A stretch of DNA of 64,000 nucleotides from Capilliphycus robustus (GCF_034932365.1 NZ_JAYGHR010000009.1:50854-114853), one strand, 5' to 3'; shown: positions 7,909 through 17,364, counted from the stretch's first letter. Notes: generated from the letters alone by a model not told the origin. Numbers and translations: made by a program.

Positions 7909-8697
7909 CTAGCTTGGCTTTTTGATTTTAGAACCATTGCTGCTCACCGACTCTTCTGAGGCTTCTTGGTTGTCTTCGCCTTGAACCGAACTATTGCTGG
8001 GTAATTCCAGACAGTAACCAGCCCCGTATACTGTTTTGATATAGCGGGGATGGCGGGGATCGGGTTCCATTTTGGTTCTCAGGTGTCGAATATGCACTCG
8101 GATGGTTTCGATATCGTCATCGGGATCATAACCCCAGACTTCTTTGAGAATTTCACTGGGCGCAACGGTTTGACCATGACGCTGAAGTAAGCAGTGCAGC
8201 AGTTCAAATTCCAGGTGAGTCAGTTTAACGGTTTTTTCAAACCAAATGGCTTCAAACCGTTCAGGAACGAGAGTCAGAACGCCATAACTGAGGATTTCGC
8301 TGTGTTTAGCGGCTTGGGGAATGCGATCGGTTCGACGCAGTAGGGCGCGAACTCGGGCCAGCATTTCTTCGAGTTCAAAGGGTTTGGTGAGGTAATCATC
8401 GGCGCCTGAGTTGAAGCCTTCGACTTTGTTTTGGGTTTGTCCCAAGGCGGTGAGCATGACGATGGGGATATCTGCTGTGCGTTCATCTCGTCGGAGACGC
8501 TGACAAACGGTAAACCCATCGACTCGGGGTAACATCAAGTCGAGAATGATCAAATCGGGTAACAGTTGTAGGGCTAGGGCTTGTCCTTTTATGCCATCTT
8601 CTGCTTGGCTGACTTCGTAGCCCGCCATTTCTAAGTTGATGGCTACAAGTTCTGCGATCGCTGGATCATCATCAATAACTAATATCCGAGGCATCAT
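7909..8697 (-). CDS. rpaA: Response regulator RpaA (OmpR/PhoB family)
   Basis: 262 residues: receiver domain at about 1-120 with phospho-acceptor Asp53 in ILDLMLPRVDGF, followed by a winged-helix DNA-binding domain (about 140-235) containing GYDPDDDIETIRVHIRHLR and YIKTVYGAGYCLELP. The stretch LRRTDRIPQAAKHSEIL between the domains is characteristic of RpaA, the clock-output regulator phosphorylated by SasA that also controls phycobilisome coupling. It is not RpaB, whose receiver differs. A 25-residue acidic, serine-rich tail follows. The start ATGATGCC at 8697 gives the family N terminus. A TnpB element lies just downstream. Confidence 0.93.
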   Translation of the reverse strand: MMPRILVIDDDPAIAELVAINLEMAGYEVSQAEDGIKGQALALQLLPDLIILDLMLPRVDGFTVCQRLRRDERTADIPIVMLTALGQTQNKVEGFNSGADDYLTKPFELEEMLARVRALLRRTDRIPQAAKHSEILSYGVLTLVPERFEAIWFEKTVKLTHLEFELLHCLLQRHGQTVAPSEILKEVWGYDPDDDIETIRVHIRHLRTKMEPDPRHPRYIKTVYGAGYCLELPSNSSVQGEDNQEASEESVSSNGSKIKKPS

Positions 8698-8940
8698 TTA
8701 TAAGTTTACAGTGGCTACGATGGACAGTTGGAGCAGCTTGCGATTGGTATTGGCTAGTGATTTCCCTGTTTGGGAGCGGCTACCGGATTTACCCCTTTTT
8801 GTCAAGCTTCTATAATTTATTCTAAAGTTTAGCTAAGAACTATGGTTTCATGTAAAGTCAAGTGTACCGACTCTACAGCAGATTAGCAAGTAAAACACAG
8901 GGAACAGGCGCGAATTGCAACAGGCAAAAACTGCTCACAG

Positions 8941-8978
8941 TTGACTCCCCCACTTTTTGAGATCGGTGAGGGAGTCAA
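8941..8978. repeat. Long inverted repeat between arsR-type gene and rpaA
   Basis: Arms TTGACTCCCCCAC (8941-8953) and GTGAGGGAGTCAA (8966-8978) pair with one mismatch across a 12-base loop. It lies 52 bases past the ArsR-type gene's stop, so it may stop transcription from it, though no T run follows on that strand. It could equally be a dispersed palindrome. Confidence 0.5.
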
Positions 8979-9029
8979 TCGTTATGGGTTGTTGTCAGGA
9001 AAGCTTGACTCGGTTGAGTCTCGACCCGC

Positions 9030-9332
9030 TCACAGAGAAGCTCTACGGCGACGGTAATCAGAAAGATATTGTTCGAGCATACCAAATTGATTAAGATTAA
9101 CGCTGTAGTAGACCCATCGGCCTTCTTGACGGGCGCGAACGAGCGAAGCCTCTCTTAACGCTTTCAGGTGAAACGATAGTTTAGACTGGCTGACATGAAG
9201 TTGTTCGCAAAGTTCACAGACACAGTATTCCCTCTGTTGCAGCAATTCTAAAACTCGAACTCGCAAAGGGTCAGATAAAGCATGAAAGCCTGATGCAACC
9301 TCAAAGGGCGAAGTTAGAGAAGTTGTGAGCAT
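9030..9332 (-). CDS. ArsR/SmtB-family metalloregulator
   Basis: A winged-helix repressor of about 100 residues. It carries FHALSDPLRVRVLELLQQ, then CVCELCEQLHVSQSKLSFHL, the HTH. The CVCELC cysteines at the start of the recognition region are the metal or arsenite site typical of ArsR, rather than the SmtB C-terminal site. An in-frame GTG at 9386 would add 18 residues; the ATG at 9332 matches the usual family length and I prefer it, although neither has a strong ribosome binding site. No arsenic-resistance or metal-efflux gene is adjacent, so the target genes are not shown here. Confidence 0.8.
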   Translation of the reverse strand: MLTTSLTSPFEVASGFHALSDPLRVRVLELLQQREYCVCELCEQLHVSQSKLSFHLKALREASLVRARQEGRWVYYSVNLNQFGMLEQYLSDYRRRRASL

Positions 9333-9997
9333 CAATTTTTTTTTGTTAACGTCAAGAGGTTTTTCTGAGCTGAAGTCTAAGACCACAGCTAGGACAATAA
9401 ACGGCAGAGTCAGTTTGCAGATAATGCAATCTGTCCTGCTATCAATTGAGTTATGTCTGTGGAAGGTTACTCCCTAGCCGCAGAAATTTAATAACTATTT
9501 TTAGTATAAATTTTGATCAGGTTTTTGATCAAGAGCAACTTTTACTTTTTCTCAAAATATCAATGAAACTCATCCAAGTTTTTCACATCCTAAGTTACAA
9601 AAATTACACCCTGTCGGTTTTCAGATGTCTAGGTCAATTCTTGCTTGATTAAAAATCTATCTCAAGATAGACTCAAACAGATCAACTTGATGTGAAGGAA
9701 GTCCTATATCCCCCCTGGGTGGATCATTTTGTCACAAGTTTTTCACATTATAGTCGGATTTAGAGGTGATCAATCGAGAGTTAATCGCTAAACTTTCTGG
9801 AAATAATTTAATTAGAACCAATTTTTGTTTGAGAAGGTCTTACTGAGCCTCTAGAATGATAATTGTGATTAAGTTAAACTTTGAAGATCACGAGTTCAAC
9901 AGAGAATCAACTCCGTTATACAATAACAAATTAAGTTGAGTAGAAGGGATTATTGGTTGAGGAAGAGGGGATGAAGTCGCTAACGAGACTTTTTTAT
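9333..9997. other. Intergenic, no gene seen
   Basis: About 660 AT-rich bases upstream of the ArsR-type gene. A 68-codon ORF at 9446-9652 has no recognisable product or ribosome binding site and I do not count it. The ArsR-type repressor probably acts on its own promoter in the first 100 bases, but I could not identify a clear operator. Confidence 0.4.
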
Positions 9998-10038
9998 AAA
10001 AAATAAGCACGAGAATTATCTTTGTATACCCGTGCTTA
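9998..10038 (-). terminator. Terminator of the Bax-inhibitor-1 gene
   Basis: On the minus strand TAAGCACG (10038-10031) pairs perfectly with CGTGCTTA (10011-10004), followed by a run of six T (10003-9998). It lies 37 bases beyond the stop of the gene at 10075. Confidence 0.75.
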
Positions 10039-10074
10039 GATTCAATTTGAGAAAACGAATGTTGCCCAAAAATA

Positions 10075-10764
10075 TTAACGCCGACTCGACAGTGACATCA
10101 TAACCTGCAAAACATACCAGAACAGCAAAGCAACAGAAGCAAACAGTTCTAACGAAGCAGCGACATAATGCTGAGTCGAATAGTGGCGCATGATTTTGGA
10201 GGTATCATACAAAATCGCCGCCGAAGCAAAGGCAACCATGACGACAGAGAACAGAAGACCCAACGTGAAGCCGAAAAGAATGCTACACAAGATTAAACCC
10301 AGGGCCACGAAGCCGCCTATTTTCAGAATTCCACCCAAAAAGGTAAAATCCGTTTTTGTGGTCAAAGCAACCGTCGTTAAGCCGCCAAACAGCAACAGCG
10401 TTAGAATAGCGGCTGTCGGCAGAACACTGGGGTCAGAAAAATAAACCGCAAGATAAAGTAAAGGTGCAAAAATCAACGCCTGTGCGACGACATAAATTCC
10501 TAAACCCGCGTATTGAGTCTCAACAGAATCGGCTTTTGCGGTTAAACTTCTGGAAAACCAACCCAGAAGTGAAAAAGCACCCAAAATGAGCAACCAGCTA
10601 AATCGACTGGCAAACACAAAACTCGCTAATGCTTGAGCTATCCCCGTTTGAAAGAGTAGAATCTCAACGAGAACAAAGGAACCCACGGCTCCAGCTAAGT
10701 GTATATAAGTCTGTTGAATAAACTTAGCTCGTTCACTCGGTCGGGACTGAGCAACAGTAACCAT
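10075..10764 (-). CDS. Bax inhibitor-1 family membrane protein
   Basis: 229 residues with seven predicted transmembrane segments, of the Bax-inhibitor-1/YccA (TMBIM) family. Members are calcium-leak or stress-protective membrane proteins; the bacterial role is not well defined. Visible features include the late segment ILYDTSKIMRHYSTQHYVAA, matching the conserved D-T-[SQ]-x-I-x-x-x-Y motif, and the C-terminal ALLFWYVLQVMMSLSSRR. GGAGAAG lies 5 bases before the ATG, which fixes the start. It is monocistronic, with its own terminator. Confidence 0.85.
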   Translation of the reverse strand: MVTVAQSRPSERAKFIQQTYIHLAGAVGSFVLVEILLFQTGIAQALASFVFASRFSWLLILGAFSLLGWFSRSLTAKADSVETQYAGLGIYVVAQALIFAPLLYLAVYFSDPSVLPTAAILTLLLFGGLTTVALTTKTDFTFLGGILKIGGFVALGLILCSILFGFTLGLLFSVVMVAFASAAILYDTSKIMRHYSTQHYVAASLELFASVALLFWYVLQVMMSLSSRR

Positions 10765-11049
10765 ATGGCTTCTCCTGAAAGGTTGTAAAGAAAAAGTTAG
10801 CTATTATTTCCAAGGGTAGCACTACAGTTCAATTCCTGAAGAGGCAGAGATTGAGCTAGGGTACAAGCCCTTTCTACTGGATGTCACGAGTATTGCTAAC
10901 GGTTAGGACAACTATAGGCTGTCGATGAATCAATGGAAGGCTTGGATAAAAAAACTGATTTTTCATCTTAATAAACTCCAAAAAATGGTTAATTTTTGAT
11001 ATTACGGCTTTAGACTGGATGTGACTTTTCTTTATTTTGTTCATTGTTA

Positions 11050-11421
11050 ATGACTATGCCCATAAAAATTGAACAGGCGACTCGCATTGAAGCGGCGGGA
11101 AATAAACCTAAACAGATTGATGAATATATCGGTCGGGTGAATTCTCAGACGGAAGCGGTGAGTATCGCTCATATGCACTCTCCGATGGGTTGGATGGAAC
11201 CCGGTCAGCGTCCAGAGTTTGATGAATTTACGATGGTTTTAAAAGGAATGCTACGGGTTGAATATGAAGGCGGTGAGATGGATATTTATGCAGGACAAGC
11301 TGTGATTGCGGCTAAAGGGGAATGGGTGCGTTATAGTAGTCCGACTGAGGAAGGGGCGGAATATATAGCTGTTTGTTTGCCTGCATTTTCTCCTAGTTTA
11401 GTGCATCGAGATTCTGAATAA
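11050..11421 (+). CDS. Cupin-domain protein
   Basis: 123 residues forming one cupin barrel. The first motif region is SPMGWMEPGQRPEFDEFTMV and the second is YAGQAVIAAKGEWVRYSSP. The usual metal-binding histidines of cupin motif 1 are largely replaced (HMHSP lies just before it), so metal binding is uncertain. The start is ATG 11050; a TTG two codons earlier is also open. There is no operon partner. A weak hairpin (GGTGATT with AATCACC) at 11440-11457 may end the transcript. Substrate unknown. Confidence 0.75.
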   Translation: MTMPIKIEQATRIEAAGNKPKQIDEYIGRVNSQTEAVSIAHMHSPMGWMEPGQRPEFDEFTMVLKGMLRVEYEGGEMDIYAGQAVIAAKGEWVRYSSPTEEGAEYIAVCLPAFSPSLVHRDSE

Positions 11422-11584
11422 ATTCCTACTCCTGGGTGATTCTACAATCACCTGTTTGGGTGAAGAAAAGAAGGGTTGAGTGGGGCGATAGTAAAGCTAA
11501 TAACAAAGCTCAAAACTCAGAAAATCGGATATCTAGAACTAGATAACGGTTTAAGGTTCCACTCAATTCAGATTGGCAATACTT

Positions 11585-12373
11585 ATGATGAACTATCAGA
11601 CTTCACCCCGTTGTCTCAAACAGAGTAGTCTGGAATTGCTACAAGAATATAAGCAGTTTCCTTGTCAATCTATTCGGAATCAAATTGTTCAACTGAATAG
11701 GGGTTTGGTTCGCAAAGAAGTACATCACTGGATTAAACAATGTTCGGAAAGTTATGATGATTTACTTCAAGTTGGATGTATTGGACTTATTCAAGCGATT
11801 GAACGGTTTGATTTAACAAAAGGTTGTGCGTTTAGTTCTTTTGCTGTTCCTTATATTCGAGGGGAAATTTTACATTATTTACGGGACAAAAGTTCGTTAA
11901 TTAGAGTTCCGCGTCATTATTTAAAGTTGAAGCGTCAAGGGTCAAAAGTGGTTGCTCAATTGCAGGAAAAACTACACCGAAAACCAACAGATTTAGAAAT
12001 TGCTAATACTTTGGGGATTTCTGTTGAGCAGTGGAATCAGGTTAAATTAGCTGAAAAAAATAGTTCTGTGTTGAGTTTGGATGCGACTTTCAATGATGAA
12101 TTTGAGGATCAAAAGAGCTTAGTTGAATTGATTGTTGATCCGAATTATAACGATTTCAAGACGGCTCATGAAGACAAAATAGATTTGGAGATGGCTTTAT
12201 TGAAGTTAAAAGAAAAAAATCGATATATTTTAGAATTAGTTTTCTTTAAAAATCTCACTTACAAAGAAGTTGCAAAACATTTAGGAATTAGTATGATTAC
12301 GGTTCATCGTCGCATTAAACAAAGTTTGAAAGATTTAAAAGTCATGCTCACAAGTTGGGAAACTTTGGTTTGA
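11585..12373 (+). CDS. sigF: Group 3 RNA polymerase sigma factor (SigF type)
   Basis: 262 residues. Region 2 includes DDLLQVGCIGLIQAIERFD and AFSSFAVPYIRGEILHYLRD; region 3 has LIRVPRHYLKLKRQGSKVV; region 4 has LTYKEVAKHLGISMITVHRR. There is no region 1.1 or long non-conserved region, so it is a group 3 factor. The length and region 2-3 sequence resemble cyanobacterial SigF, which controls type IV pili, motility and exopolysaccharide genes. The ATG pair at 11585 is preferred to a TTG at 11573. No anti-sigma gene is adjacent. Confidence 0.85.
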   Translation: MMNYQTSPRCLKQSSLELLQEYKQFPCQSIRNQIVQLNRGLVRKEVHHWIKQCSESYDDLLQVGCIGLIQAIERFDLTKGCAFSSFAVPYIRGEILHYLRDKSSLIRVPRHYLKLKRQGSKVVAQLQEKLHRKPTDLEIANTLGISVEQWNQVKLAEKNSSVLSLDATFNDEFEDQKSLVELIVDPNYNDFKTAHEDKIDLEMALLKLKEKNRYILELVFFKNLTYKEVAKHLGISMITVHRRIKQSLKDLKVMLTSWETLV

Positions 12374-12426
12374 TGCGCCTAGAGTATTCAGAGTCTAAAA
12401 ATTGAATCTTTATTCTTTATAAAAAG

Positions 12427-12452
12427 AACCCCTGCTACCAAAAACAGGAGTT
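12427..12452. terminator. Bidirectional terminator between convergent genes
   Basis: AACCCCTG (12427-12434) pairs with CAGGAGTT (12445-12452) with one mismatch. It sits between sigF and the convergent octapeptide-repeat gene and may serve both. Confidence 0.5.
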
Positions 12453-12498
12453 TGAGTTGGGATTAAATTCCAGCTAAAATATGCTTTCTTCCAATCAA

Positions 12499-13188
12499 TT
12501 ATCGAGCCGGAACCCCAATAAATCCGTCGTCGGGTTCATTCTCAATAGGATTATTGGGAGAATTCGTCACTCCCTCATTATTAATCTGAGGATTCGGAGA
12601 AGTCAAATCTTGATTCTCCATGTCATTCATTTCCGTTGTTACTCCTCGATTTGTGTCTGGAGAATTTCTCTGTAGTTCATTGGAGTTATCACCCCCGTTT
12701 AGGGGTTGAGAAGGAGAGTTTCTCTGTTGATTAGGATTAATATTCGGACTGGTTCCAGGACGATTTGTAGGACTGGTTCCAGGACGATTTGTAGGACTGG
12801 TTCCAGGACGATTTGTAGGACTGGTTCCAGGACGATTTGTAGGACTGGTTCCAGGACGATTTGTAGGACTGGTTCCAGGATTAGTTGTAGGAACTTCTCC
12901 GGGATTAGTTGTAGGACTGGTTCCGGGATTAGTTGTAGGACTGGTTCCGGGATTAGTTGTAGGACTGGTTCCGGGATTAGTTGTAGGACTGGTTCCGGGA
13001 TTAGTTGTAGGACTGGTTCCAGGATTAGTTGTACCTTGAGTGATTAATACTCCATTTTCAAATCGCTCAAAGCTAGAGTTAATTTTAGTTGATTCTGCTA
13101 AAGCAGATTGAGCAATCAGGGGTGTAAGACCAGCAACAGCAGTTAAAGCAACAATTTTAGCGTTTACTAAATTTTTCAGGTTAAACAT
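12499..13188 (-). CDS. Secreted protein with Pro-Gly octapeptide repeats
   Basis: 229 residues. A signal peptide covers about 1-31 (LTPLIAQSALAES at its end). Residues 54-149 are twelve tandem octapeptides: TNPGTSPT five times, TNPGEVPT, TNPGTSPT, then NRPGTSPT five times, the last ending in N. The rest is Asn-, Ser- and Pro-rich and ends in PDDGFIGVPAR. There are no cysteines in the mature part. It should be an extended, disordered extracellular or cell-wall spacer protein. I do not recognise a family. The divergent SDR gene starts 238 bases upstream. Confidence 0.7.
   Translation of the reverse strand: MFNLKNLVNAKIVALTAVAGLTPLIAQSALAESTKINSSFERFENGVLITQGTTNPGTSPTTNPGTSPTTNPGTSPTTNPGTSPTTNPGTSPTTNPGEVPTTNPGTSPTNRPGTSPTNRPGTSPTNRPGTSPTNRPGTSPTNRPGTSPNINPNQQRNSPSQPLNGGDNSNELQRNSPDTNRGVTTEMNDMENQDLTSPNPQINNEGVTNSPNNPIENEPDDGFIGVPAR
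12742..13029 (-). repeat. Twelve tandem 24-bp coding repeats
   Basis: Minisatellite inside the secreted protein gene, coding the octapeptide units at residues 54-149. Copies within each of the two sub-blocks (TNPGTSPT and NRPGTSPT) are almost identical at DNA level, which points to recent amplification and likely length variation between strains. Confidence 0.9.
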
Positions 13189-13426
13189 TTTCTGATCTCC
13201 TAGCTAACAAGCCTGTTCACAAACAACGTACATATCATTCTGCTAGACTGTGATTGCTTGTACATCTGTTACAAGAAAGATATCTTTAGATAGATCAAAA
13301 AATACCGTTAAGCTTGAGAATTTTAAAATCAAAATTTAGAGCAAAAACTCTATCTATTGATTGTCAATTTTTAGAAAGTGTTTTATTTTTTTGTATAAGG
13401 GAAAATTAGCATAGAGGAAACCGATT

Positions 13427-14266
13427 GTGACTTCAACAGTATCATCCACAGAGCGAGTGCTAGTTACGGGTTCAACAGGTGGAGTGGGTCAACTTACCGT
13501 CGCCAAACTCTTAGAAAAAGGATTTTCGGTGAGGGTTTTAACTCGCAATGCTCAAAAGGCAGAGAAAATGTTTGAAAATCAAGTAGAGGTTGTTGTCGGA
13601 GATATTTGCAACCCCTCTAGTTTGTCTGCGGCGACCGAGAATATCTCTGATATTATTTGTTGTACCGGAACGACTGCATTTCCCTCAACCAAATGGGATT
13701 TTAACACGTTACAACAGTCAACGGGACAGGAAAGTTGGGTAGAATGGCTGAAAATTTATTTTGATGCTGAGTATCGCCGCAAAAACGCCAATAATAGCCC
13801 TGAACAAGTGGATGCTCAAGGGGTGAGTAACCTAGTTGCTGCTGCACCTAAAACCCTCAAACGCTTTGTGTTTGTGTCTTCCTGTGGTGTCCTGCGAAAA
13901 GACCAATTTCCCTATAGTCTTCTCAATGCTTTTGGGGTGTTGGATGCCAAGCAGAAGGGCGAGGAAGCGATAATTCGTTCAGGACTCCCTTACACCATTA
14001 TTCGACCCGGACGGCTAACAGATGGCCCCTATACGTCCTATGACCTGAACACATTGCTTAAAGCGACGACAGGCGGAAAGTTAGGGGTTGAGGTGGGGGT
14101 TGGGGATAAACTTACGGGTCAAACGAGTCGAATTGATGTGGCGGCGGCTTGTGTGGAATGTCTGGATATCCCTGAAACCGTAGGTCAAATTTTTGAACTG
14201 GTGAATACAGGCGTTAAACCGGAGAATGGGGTGAACTGGAAACTGTTGTTATCGAAGCTGAGTTGA
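13427..14266 (+). CDS. NAD(P)-binding SDR-family protein
   Basis: 279 residues of the atypical short-chain dehydrogenase type (NAD(P)H-binding, NmrA-like). The Rossmann motif is VLVTGSTGGVGQLTVAKLL at about residues 11-29, followed by RVLTRNAQKAE and RFVFVSSCGVLR. The usual YxxxK pair is not obvious. Related plastid proteins in plants act in photosystem or NDH assembly or as redox sensors, but no specific role can be fixed here. The start is GTG at 13427, as ATG is absent nearby. A distance of 238 bases separates it from the divergent repeat-protein gene. Confidence 0.75.
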   Translation: MTSTVSSTERVLVTGSTGGVGQLTVAKLLEKGFSVRVLTRNAQKAEKMFENQVEVVVGDICNPSSLSAATENISDIICCTGTTAFPSTKWDFNTLQQSTGQESWVEWLKIYFDAEYRRKNANNSPEQVDAQGVSNLVAAAPKTLKRFVFVSSCGVLRKDQFPYSLLNAFGVLDAKQKGEEAIIRSGLPYTIIRPGRLTDGPYTSYDLNTLLKATTGGKLGVEVGVGDKLTGQTSRIDVAAACVECLDIPETVGQIFELVNTGVKPENGVNWKLLLSKLS

Positions 14267-14468
14267 GGACTCACACAGATTTTCGCGGAGGCGCGCCCCT
14301 ACATCAGTGCTAACTGGTGACTGGTGACTGGTGATGTCTATCACAGCCGTTTAGCTGTTCAGTTCACTCGATTTCTACCGATATTCTCACCGAACCCTCA
14401 GAAGACAAGTCACTTCGCGAATTTGAAAAACAGGCGATTATAAAAACATCGAGTTCAACATTCACCCC

Positions 14469-14666
14469 ATGCCTCAAGTTAACCTACTTCCCGGAGCCAT
14501 CAACGAAATCATCGCCTCTGTCGCTGACAGCCGAAGCCTCACCCAAACTGACCGTTACGGGTTGATGGCGGCGATGTTGGATGAATCTTTGAACGAAGAC
14601 GAACGTCGTTCAATTGACAGACTGTTGCGCTCTGTGGTCAGAGGCCGGGTGCGAATTACCGCTTAA
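14469..14666 (+). CDS. Small conserved cyanobacterial protein
   Basis: 65 residues, no signal or membrane segment. The pattern SRSLTQTDRYGLMAAMLDES followed by NEDERRSIDRLLRSVVRG suggests two or three helices. I recognise the type as a short protein found across cyanobacteria, but no function is known to me. The ATG directly follows CACCCC, and there is no strong ribosome binding site. A small hairpin with a T-rich end (CCCCTGCAC and GTGCGGGGG around 14699-14736) follows and could be its terminator. Confidence 0.6.
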   Translation: MPQVNLLPGAINEIIASVADSRSLTQTDRYGLMAAMLDESLNEDERRSIDRLLRSVVRGRVRITA

Positions 14667-14786
14667 ATTGTTGCCACCAACTTAGTCTACTTAACTTAAC
14701 CCCTGCACCATGAACTCGATAACAATAGTGCGGGGGTTATTTTTTAGATTGAAAAACTCAATGATTCACGAACGGTTAATTGTGCT

Positions 14787-15371
14787 TTACGGTATTAACG
14801 GATTTTTGTTCTGCACTGCTGAATTAACCGTTTTCTCAATTCTTTTTAACCGAGTTTCTGCACGTTTAGCACTATCAATCCAAAAGAGAATATTCTTCTG
14901 GGATGTATTACTCAATGCCTGAAAATTCTGGTTAGCAGTTTCATTGGTTTCTAGAGCCTGTTTGAGATCCAGGGGAATCATCAAGGCTTCAATTTGATCT
15001 AACTTCGTCCAAGATCCGTTTTGTTTTGCCGCATTAATCTTTTCAAGACCTGCCTGAGTCATTAATCCTTGTTCAATTATTTCTTCTATATATTGCTTAT
15101 TTAATTTTGACCAGACGCTTTTGGGTTTTCTCGGTGTGAAAATTTGCATATAACGTTCGGAGTCTATCGATTTGACTTTACTATCGATCCAGCCAAAACA
15201 GAGGGCTTCTTTAACGGCTTCGCTATATCGAATACTGGGTTTACTACTTTTGACTTTGTAGTAAACTAACCAGACACCTTCTGAGGTACAATGATTTTTT
15301 TCTAACCATTCTCGCCAGACTTGGCGATCGCTAGCATAAATTGTTTCAAGTTGATCATCAAATTTTGACAT
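14787..15371 (-). CDS. YdeI/OmpD-associated family protein
   Basis: 194 residues of the bacteriocin-protection YdeI/OmpD-associated family. The N-terminal region has WREWLEKNHCTSEGVWLVYYK and EAVKEALCFGWIDSKVKSID, and the middle has FTPRKPKSVWSKLN, all hallmarks of the family. The C-terminal part has the usual helix SQKNILFWIDSAKRAETRLKR. The biochemical activity of the family is not established. The gene is monocistronic. Confidence 0.82.
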   Translation of the reverse strand: MSKFDDQLETIYASDRQVWREWLEKNHCTSEGVWLVYYKVKSSKPSIRYSEAVKEALCFGWIDSKVKSIDSERYMQIFTPRKPKSVWSKLNKQYIEEIIEQGLMTQAGLEKINAAKQNGSWTKLDQIEALMIPLDLKQALETNETANQNFQALSNTSQKNILFWIDSAKRAETRLKRIEKTVNSAVQNKNPLIP

Positions 15372-15669
15372 GACAGTAAAGAGTCGAAATCCCGAGTCAT
15401 AACATTATAATGGTTGGGATTGAAACAACTCCTGTTAATCAAATGAGGGATGTATGTTCTCTGATGACTGGACTAAAGACAGTCTATCTAAATATAGATA
15501 CCAATCAACCTATTGATTGCCTACAATGCAAGAGATCATTATACCAAGATGAGATTTGCCAGTTGAGAGAATGTCTTGATCGCAGATGATTACCCTATGG
15601 AAAATCCGTAAAAGATCATTTCCTGCTGAAAATTAACGTTTTCTAATCCACTTTAATTCCTAAAAAAAC

Positions 15670-17364
15670 ATGGAAACTTACGATGTAATTATTATCGGGG
15701 CTGGTCACAATGGTTTAACCTGTGCCGCTTATTTATTAAAAGCCGGATACAGTGTTTTACTGCTAGAAAAACGCTCAGTTCCTGGGGGTGCAGCGACGAC
15801 AGAGGAAGTCATGCCGAAAGAAGCACCGGGCTTTAAATTTAACCTCTGTGCCATTGATCATGAGTTTATTCACCTGAGTCCAGTTGTTCAAGAACTAGAA
15901 CTGCATAAATATGGCTTAGAATATCTCTTTTGTGATCCGATTGTCTTTTGTCCTCATCCTGATGGTAAATATTTTTTGGCTCATAAATCTGTTGAACAAA
16001 CCTGTGCAGAAATTGCCCGTTATTCTCCAGCAGATGCTGAACGCTATAGAACTTTTGTTGATTTCTGGCATCGGTTTATTAGTGCAGCAATTCCGATGTT
16101 TAATGCGCCGCCAAAATCTATTATTGATATTGCCCGAAATTACGATTCTCACAACTTTAAAGACTTATGGTCGCTCATTAATTCAGTTGAGAAAAGCTTG
16201 GATTTTGTTCGCACCATGTTAAGCAGTGCTGAGGATATTTTAAATGAGTGGTTTGACTCGGAATTTCTGAAAGCACCTCTGGCACGTTTAGCCTCAGAAT
16301 TAGGCGCCCCTCCTTCTCAAAAAAATCTGGCGGTGGGTGCGATGATGATGACGATGCGACATGATCCGGGTATGGCTAGACCGAAAGGCGGAACGGGTGC
16401 TTTAGTCCAGGCTTTAGTGAATTTGGTTAAAGCAAAAGGCGGTGTGATTTTAACAGACAAAACGGTTAAAAAGGTCTTGGTTGATGATGGCCGTGCTGTG
16501 GGAATTCAAGTAGAAAATGGCATCGAATATCGCGCTACAAAAGGCATTATTTCTAATATTGATGCGAAACGTTTGTTCTTACAATGTATGGATGAAGCTG
16601 ATGTGGATGCAGCCGATCCAAACTTGCGTCAACGCTTAGAACGTCGTATTGTGAATAATAACGAAACAATCCTCAAAATTGATTGTGCGTTATCCGAACC
16701 GTTACGCTTTGAACACCACAATCATAAAGATGAATACTTAATTGGTTCGGTGTTAATTGCGGACTCTTTTAAACAGGTAGAAATTGCTCATCACGACTGT
16801 TCTTTGGGTAAAATTCCTGATTCTGATCCGTCGATGTATGCGGTGGTTCCAACGATGCTTGATCCCACAATGGCGCCGGATGGAAAACATACCCTTTGGA
16901 TCGAATTTTTCGCACCTTATCAAATAGAGGGTGCTGAAGGAACGGGTTTAAATGGGACGGGATGGACGGATGAATTGAAAAATAAAGTTGCAGATCGGGT
17001 GTTAGATAAATTAGCAGATTATGCTCCCAATCTCAAGCGTTCAATGATTGCTCGACGAGTCGAAAGTCCGGCTGAACTTGGGGAACGTTTAGGCGCTTAC
17101 AAGGGGAATTATTATCATATTGATATGACCTTAGAACAGATGATTTTCTTCCGTCCTTTACCCGAATTAGCCAATTATCGCACCCCCATTAAGGGATTAT
17201 ATCTCAGTGGGGCGGGAACTCATCCAGGTGGTTCAATATCAGGAATGCCGGGACGAAATTGTGCGCGAGTGTTTATTTCTGCTCAACAACCGTTCTATCA
17301 CATCTTAACTGAAGCTGGACAGTCTTTTCAATCTTTTACGAAATCGGTTTTAGGAATTGTTTAG
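15670..17364 (+). CDS. crtO: Beta-carotene ketolase, CrtO type
   Basis: FAD-dependent enzyme of the phytoene-desaturase fold that puts 4-keto groups on beta-carotene to give echinenone and canthaxanthin. At 564 residues it is slightly longer than Synechocystis CrtO. The dinucleotide motif VIIIGAGHNGLTCAAYLL is at about 5-22 and LLEKRSVPGGAATTEEVMP follows. The C-terminal signature LYLSGAGTHPGGSISGMPGR is typical. Middle segments such as NEWFDSEFLKAPLARLASE match CrtO rather than plain desaturases. It ends close to a strong palindromic terminator shared with the convergent gene. Confidence 0.92.
   Translation: METYDVIIIGAGHNGLTCAAYLLKAGYSVLLLEKRSVPGGAATTEEVMPKEAPGFKFNLCAIDHEFIHLSPVVQELELHKYGLEYLFCDPIVFCPHPDGKYFLAHKSVEQTCAEIARYSPADAERYRTFVDFWHRFISAAIPMFNAPPKSIIDIARNYDSHNFKDLWSLINSVEKSLDFVRTMLSSAEDILNEWFDSEFLKAPLARLASELGAPPSQKNLAVGAMMMTMRHDPGMARPKGGTGALVQALVNLVKAKGGVILTDKTVKKVLVDDGRAVGIQVENGIEYRATKGIISNIDAKRLFLQCMDEADVDAADPNLRQRLERRIVNNNETILKIDCALSEPLRFEHHNHKDEYLIGSVLIADSFKQVEIAHHDCSLGKIPDSDPSMYAVVPTMLDPTMAPDGKHTLWIEFFAPYQIEGAEGTGLNGTGWTDELKNKVADRVLDKLADYAPNLKRSMIARRVESPAELGERLGAYKGNYYHIDMTLEQMIFFRPLPELANYRTPIKGLYLSGAGTHPGGSISGMPGRNCARVFISAQQPFYHILTEAGQSFQSFTKSVLGIV

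Noticed and set aside
9446..9652. Plus-strand 68-codon ORF near the ArsR-type gene
   Set aside because: Composition typical of AT-rich non-coding sequence, no ribosome binding site and no recognisable motif.
12742..13029. CRISPR array considered for the regular 24-bp repeats
   Set aside because: The units are contiguous with no spacers and code for a peptide repeat; no cas gene is present.
12706..13047. Plus-strand ORF of RTGSRTIC repeats
   Set aside because: It is the antisense of the octapeptide-repeat gene; the minus-strand product has a signal peptide and a normal start.
14710..14922. 70-codon ORF opposite the YdeI-like gene
   Set aside because: It overlaps the end of a well-supported gene on the other strand and has no ribosome binding site.
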